Source: Firmicutes bacterium UBA5496
GTDB taxonomy: Bacteria; Bacillota; Proteinivoracia; UBA4975
Assembly (NCBI GenBank): GCA_002427015.1
Contig: DIPE01000092.1
Coordinates: forward strand, 24,152-30,284
Direction of reading: 5' to 3'
DNA: 6,133 nt
Positions 4,078 through 6,133 of this stretch are shown here, one piece after another. Numbering within the stretch: position 1 is the stretch's first letter; each line of letters begins with the position of its first letter. The position numbers were made by a program, and so were the translations under genes. The notes beneath the pieces were generated by a model. That model had not been told where the DNA came from. It did no database searches and worked only from the letters and a program-made list of their open reading frames with translations.

Positions 4078-6072
4078 ATGCGCAAGCTTACGGTGTTTTT
4101 GCTGGTACTGCTGGTAGCCGCAGGCAGTTTCCCCATTCCTTCTGCCCAGGCGGGAACGCTGTACTCTCCCGCTGCCCAGTCTGATGAACTCTTTTTTACC
4201 ATTTTGCACACCAATGATGAACACTCTGCCCTCAGCCCCTCTCCCCTGGTGGACTATTCCCCCGAGAAAAGCAATCCCAGCCTTGGGGGCTATGCCCGCT
4301 TGGCCCAGGCCGTTAAAGATATCCGGGCCGCCAAAAAGGCAGCCAATGAACCGGTGCTGCTCTTATCGGCAGGGGACTACTTGGGGGGCTCCCCCTACTC
4401 CTGGCTGGGCTTGACCGGCAAGGCGCCGGACCTGACTATCATGAACAAAATCGGCTATGATGCCGTCATTATCGGCAACCATGAGTACGATTACGGTCCC
4501 GAACTGCTGGCCCAATATCTGCGGACCGCAGGTTATCCCGAGGCCAATGAGCATATAATTCTCCTGGCCAGCAACACCCTGCCCCCTGCCGGCCATGCCC
4601 TCAATGACCTGGGCATCCAAAAAACCGCTGTCCTCACTCTCCCTAACGGCCTGAAGGTGGGTCTCTTTGGCCTCATCGGCATCGATGCAGTCAATGTGGC
4701 CCCCTATGCCGAGCCGGTTGAATTTGCCGACCAGGCAGAGACGGCCAAGTCAATGGTAGCGGCCCTGGAAAAAGAGGGTGTAGATATTATCATTGCCATT
4801 TGTCATTCCGGCGAAGATGAAGACATCGATCTAGTCCGGGCGGTGCCGGGCATCGACGTCATCATCGGCGGCCATAGCCATAAGCTCTTGGAGGAACCCA
4901 TTATTGAGGGGGGGACCATCATTGTCCAGGCGGGTGAAAACCTGAAATATCTGGGCAATCTGGAGCTGGCCTACAATCTGTCCACCGACAAGGTCCGCCT
5001 TCGCAATCTTGAGACCAAAAAGCCTTATGTTATTCCCTTAGATGATTCAGTTCCTGAAGAACCGGAAATTGCAGCCATGGTGGCTGGGTATACTGCAGAC
5101 CTCAACGCCCTGGTGGCTGATATGACCGAAGACCGCTTTACAGATATCGCCGAGACGGTGGTCTGGTCGGGCTTCCAGGTGCCAAATACCCCTGTGCTGC
5201 AGGAGACTCCTTTTGCCAACTTTGTCACCGATGCCATGCGCCTGGTGGCGGAAGAAGCCACAGGCGAAAAAGTGCATCTGGCAGTTCAGGCTAACGGTGT
5301 CCTCCGGGGCAGCATCAATCCCGGCGCCTGCCCCTGGTCCCAGGATCAGGTTTCCTTTTACGATCTGGCCTACCTGGTGGGACTGGGCTCCGGGCCTGAC
5401 GGCAAAGCTGGCTACCCATTGGTGTCTGTGTACCTTACCGGCCAAGAGCTGCGCCGCATCTTAGAAATCCAGGTTCTGCTGGCGGAATTGATGGGCGACA
5501 CCTACTTTCTCCAGATTTCCGGGGCAAGAATGACCTTCGACCGGGGGCGGGCAGTGCTCCTGACGCTGCCTTTTATCGATCTTCCCGTGCCTACCACCAT
5601 GGCAGTGTCCTCAGCAGAACTTTATACCGGCCAGGGCATTCAGGACAGCGATGAATATGTGAAGATAAAAAAGAGGGACCAAGAGCTTTATCATGTGGTC
5701 ACCGATTATTATATCGCCGCTTTTTTGCCCATGGCGGGAGAATTGTTGCCCAGCCTGGAGTTGGTGCTCAAGGACAAAGACGGCAACCCAATTAACAATA
5801 TCGATGATGCAATTATCCGCCGCAACGGCCGGGAGCTGAAAGTCTGGCAGGCAGTGCTGGAATATGCCGCCGCCCAGCCCCAGGACAGCAGCGGCAAACC
5901 GCGGATCAGCGACTACTACGCAGAAACCTCAGGCCGCTTGGTGCAATACACTATCTATCCTCCACTGTGGAAGGGTCTAGTGCTGGTCTTAATGCTCATA
6001 GCAGTCCTCCTAATTTTGGGAATCCATAAGCTGCGGCGAAAGAGAAGAAATATGAGAATAACCAATATTTGA
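4078..6072 (+). CDS. Secreted, membrane-anchored 5'-nucleotidase / metallophosphatase (UshA-like)
   Basis: With the ATG at 4078 the protein has 664 residues. A Sec signal peptide is clear: MRK, a hydrophobic core (4-16) and a likely cleavage after PSAQA (21-25). The calcineurin-like metallophosphatase domain (about 38-300) carries all the dinuclear metal motifs: TNDEH at 45-49 (Asp47, His49), AGD at 98-100 (Asp100), GNHE at 133-136 (Asn134, His135), ICHSG at 241-245 (His243) and GGHSH at 264-268 (His266, His268). The 5'-nucleotidase C-terminal domain (about 355-580) includes ANFVTDAM at 380-387, QANGVLRG at 404-411 with substrate-binding candidate Arg410, YPLV at 446-449 and FLQISGA at 477-483. 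A single membrane helix (about 631-649) followed by a basic tail (HKLRRKRR) anchors it outside the cell, in place of an LPXTG signal. It likely hydrolyses extracellular nucleotides or related phosphoesters to salvage nucleosides and phosphate. The exact substrate is unknown. Confidence 0.93.
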   Translation: MRKLTVFLLVLLVAAGSFPIPSAQAGTLYSPAAQSDELFFTILHTNDEHSALSPSPLVDYSPEKSNPSLGGYARLAQAVKDIRAAKKAANEPVLLLSAGDYLGGSPYSWLGLTGKAPDLTIMNKIGYDAVIIGNHEYDYGPELLAQYLRTAGYPEANEHIILLASNTLPPAGHALNDLGIQKTAVLTLPNGLKVGLFGLIGIDAVNVAPYAEPVEFADQAETAKSMVAALEKEGVDIIIAICHSGEDEDIDLVRAVPGIDVIIGGHSHKLLEEPIIEGGTIIVQAGENLKYLGNLELAYNLSTDKVRLRNLETKKPYVIPLDDSVPEEPEIAAMVAGYTADLNALVADMTEDRFTDIAETVVWSGFQVPNTPVLQETPFANFVTDAMRLVAEEATGEKVHLAVQANGVLRGSINPGACPWSQDQVSFYDLAYLVGLGSGPDGKAGYPLVSVYLTGQELRRILEIQVLLAELMGDTYFLQISGARMTFDRGRAVLLTLPFIDLPVPTTMAVSSAELYTGQGIQDSDEYVKIKKRDQELYHVVTDYYIAAFLPMAGELLPSLELVLKDKDGNPINNIDDAIIRRNGRELKVWQAVLEYAAAQPQDSSGKPRISDYYAETSGRLVQYTIYPPLWKGLVLVLMLIAVLLILGIHKLRRKRRNMRITNI

Positions 6073-6097
6073 CATACCCCAGATCTAATGGTAATAT
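6069..6097 (+). promoter_or_regulatory. Probable promoter of a downstream plus-strand gene
   Basis: A perfect TTGACA (6069-6074) overlaps the nucleotidase stop codon. It is followed by exactly 17 bases and TAATAT (6092-6097, four of six matches). The start would be near 6103. The gene it would serve lies beyond the window. Confidence 0.55.
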
Positions 6098-6105
6098 ATT
6101 CCCAT
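6088..6105. promoter_or_regulatory. Operator-like 18-bp palindrome over the downstream -10
   Basis: ATGGTAATATATTCCCAT is symmetric at eight of nine pairs (arms ATGG and CCAT, core AATATATT). It covers the -10 box and the predicted start at about 6103, a usual place for a repressor. The binding protein is unknown and the AT-rich core makes part of the symmetry cheap. Confidence 0.4.
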
Positions 6106-6115
6106 CAAACAAAAG

Positions 6116-6128
6116 TCCTACGGTAGGA
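6116..6128. other. Perfect GC-containing palindrome at window end
   Basis: TCCTAC and GTAGGA flank a single G, a perfect 6+6 inverted repeat. It may be a second operator for the downstream gene. On the minus strand it directly follows TGACA, which could be the end of a TTGACA box cut by the window edge, a layout like MerR-family operators. It is too close to the edge to decide. Confidence 0.4.
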
Positions 6129-6133
6129 TGTCA

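Noticed and set aside
5047..5445. A 132-residue minus-strand open frame inside the nucleotidase
   Set aside because: It is antisense to conserved nucleotidase coding sequence, with no ribosome site or recognisable motif.

Overview
The window looks like chromosomal DNA of a Gram-positive Firmicute, probably in the Clostridia. Every ribosome binding site is a strong AGGAGG type, the promoters are sigma-A-like, and the nucleotidase is held by a C-terminal membrane anchor with no sign of an outer membrane. The GyrI-like protein and the small XRE/membrane-protein pair are of clostridial type. This placement rests on gene style, not on a marker gene.

Layout: five genes lie on the minus strand and one on the plus strand. 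From the left come an Ogt-type DNA alkyltransferase (33-476), a 250-bp gap full of short GC-rich hairpin repeats plus a hairpin terminator (477-726), a full-length YyaL/DUF255 thioredoxin-fold protein (727-2775), a stand-alone GyrI-like effector-binding protein (2894-3385), and a two-gene operon of a small two-helix membrane protein and an XRE regulator (3502-3907). Divergent from that operon is a secreted, membrane-anchored 5'-nucleotidase/metallophosphatase (4078-6072, plus). The window ends in a promoter region for a plus-strand gene that lies outside it.

The genes do not form one pathway. Most have their own promoter: the alkyltransferase repairs DNA, YyaL is a conserved protein of unclear biochemistry, the GyrI-like protein binds small molecules, and the nucleotidase works outside the cell. 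The clearest regulatory unit is the membrane-protein/XRE operon. It has a perfect TTGACA-17-TATAAT promoter and a 7+7 inverted repeat over the predicted start of transcription, which suggests autorepression by the XRE protein. Its stretch (about 2780-4060) looks more AT-rich than the flanks; two 60-base lines counted by hand gave about 42% against 55% GC.

I see no CRISPR array, transposase, tRNA, rRNA or obvious defence system. The most unusual structure is the family of 23-bp hairpin repeats, which touch the stop codons of both neighbouring genes and include one copy with compensatory stem changes.
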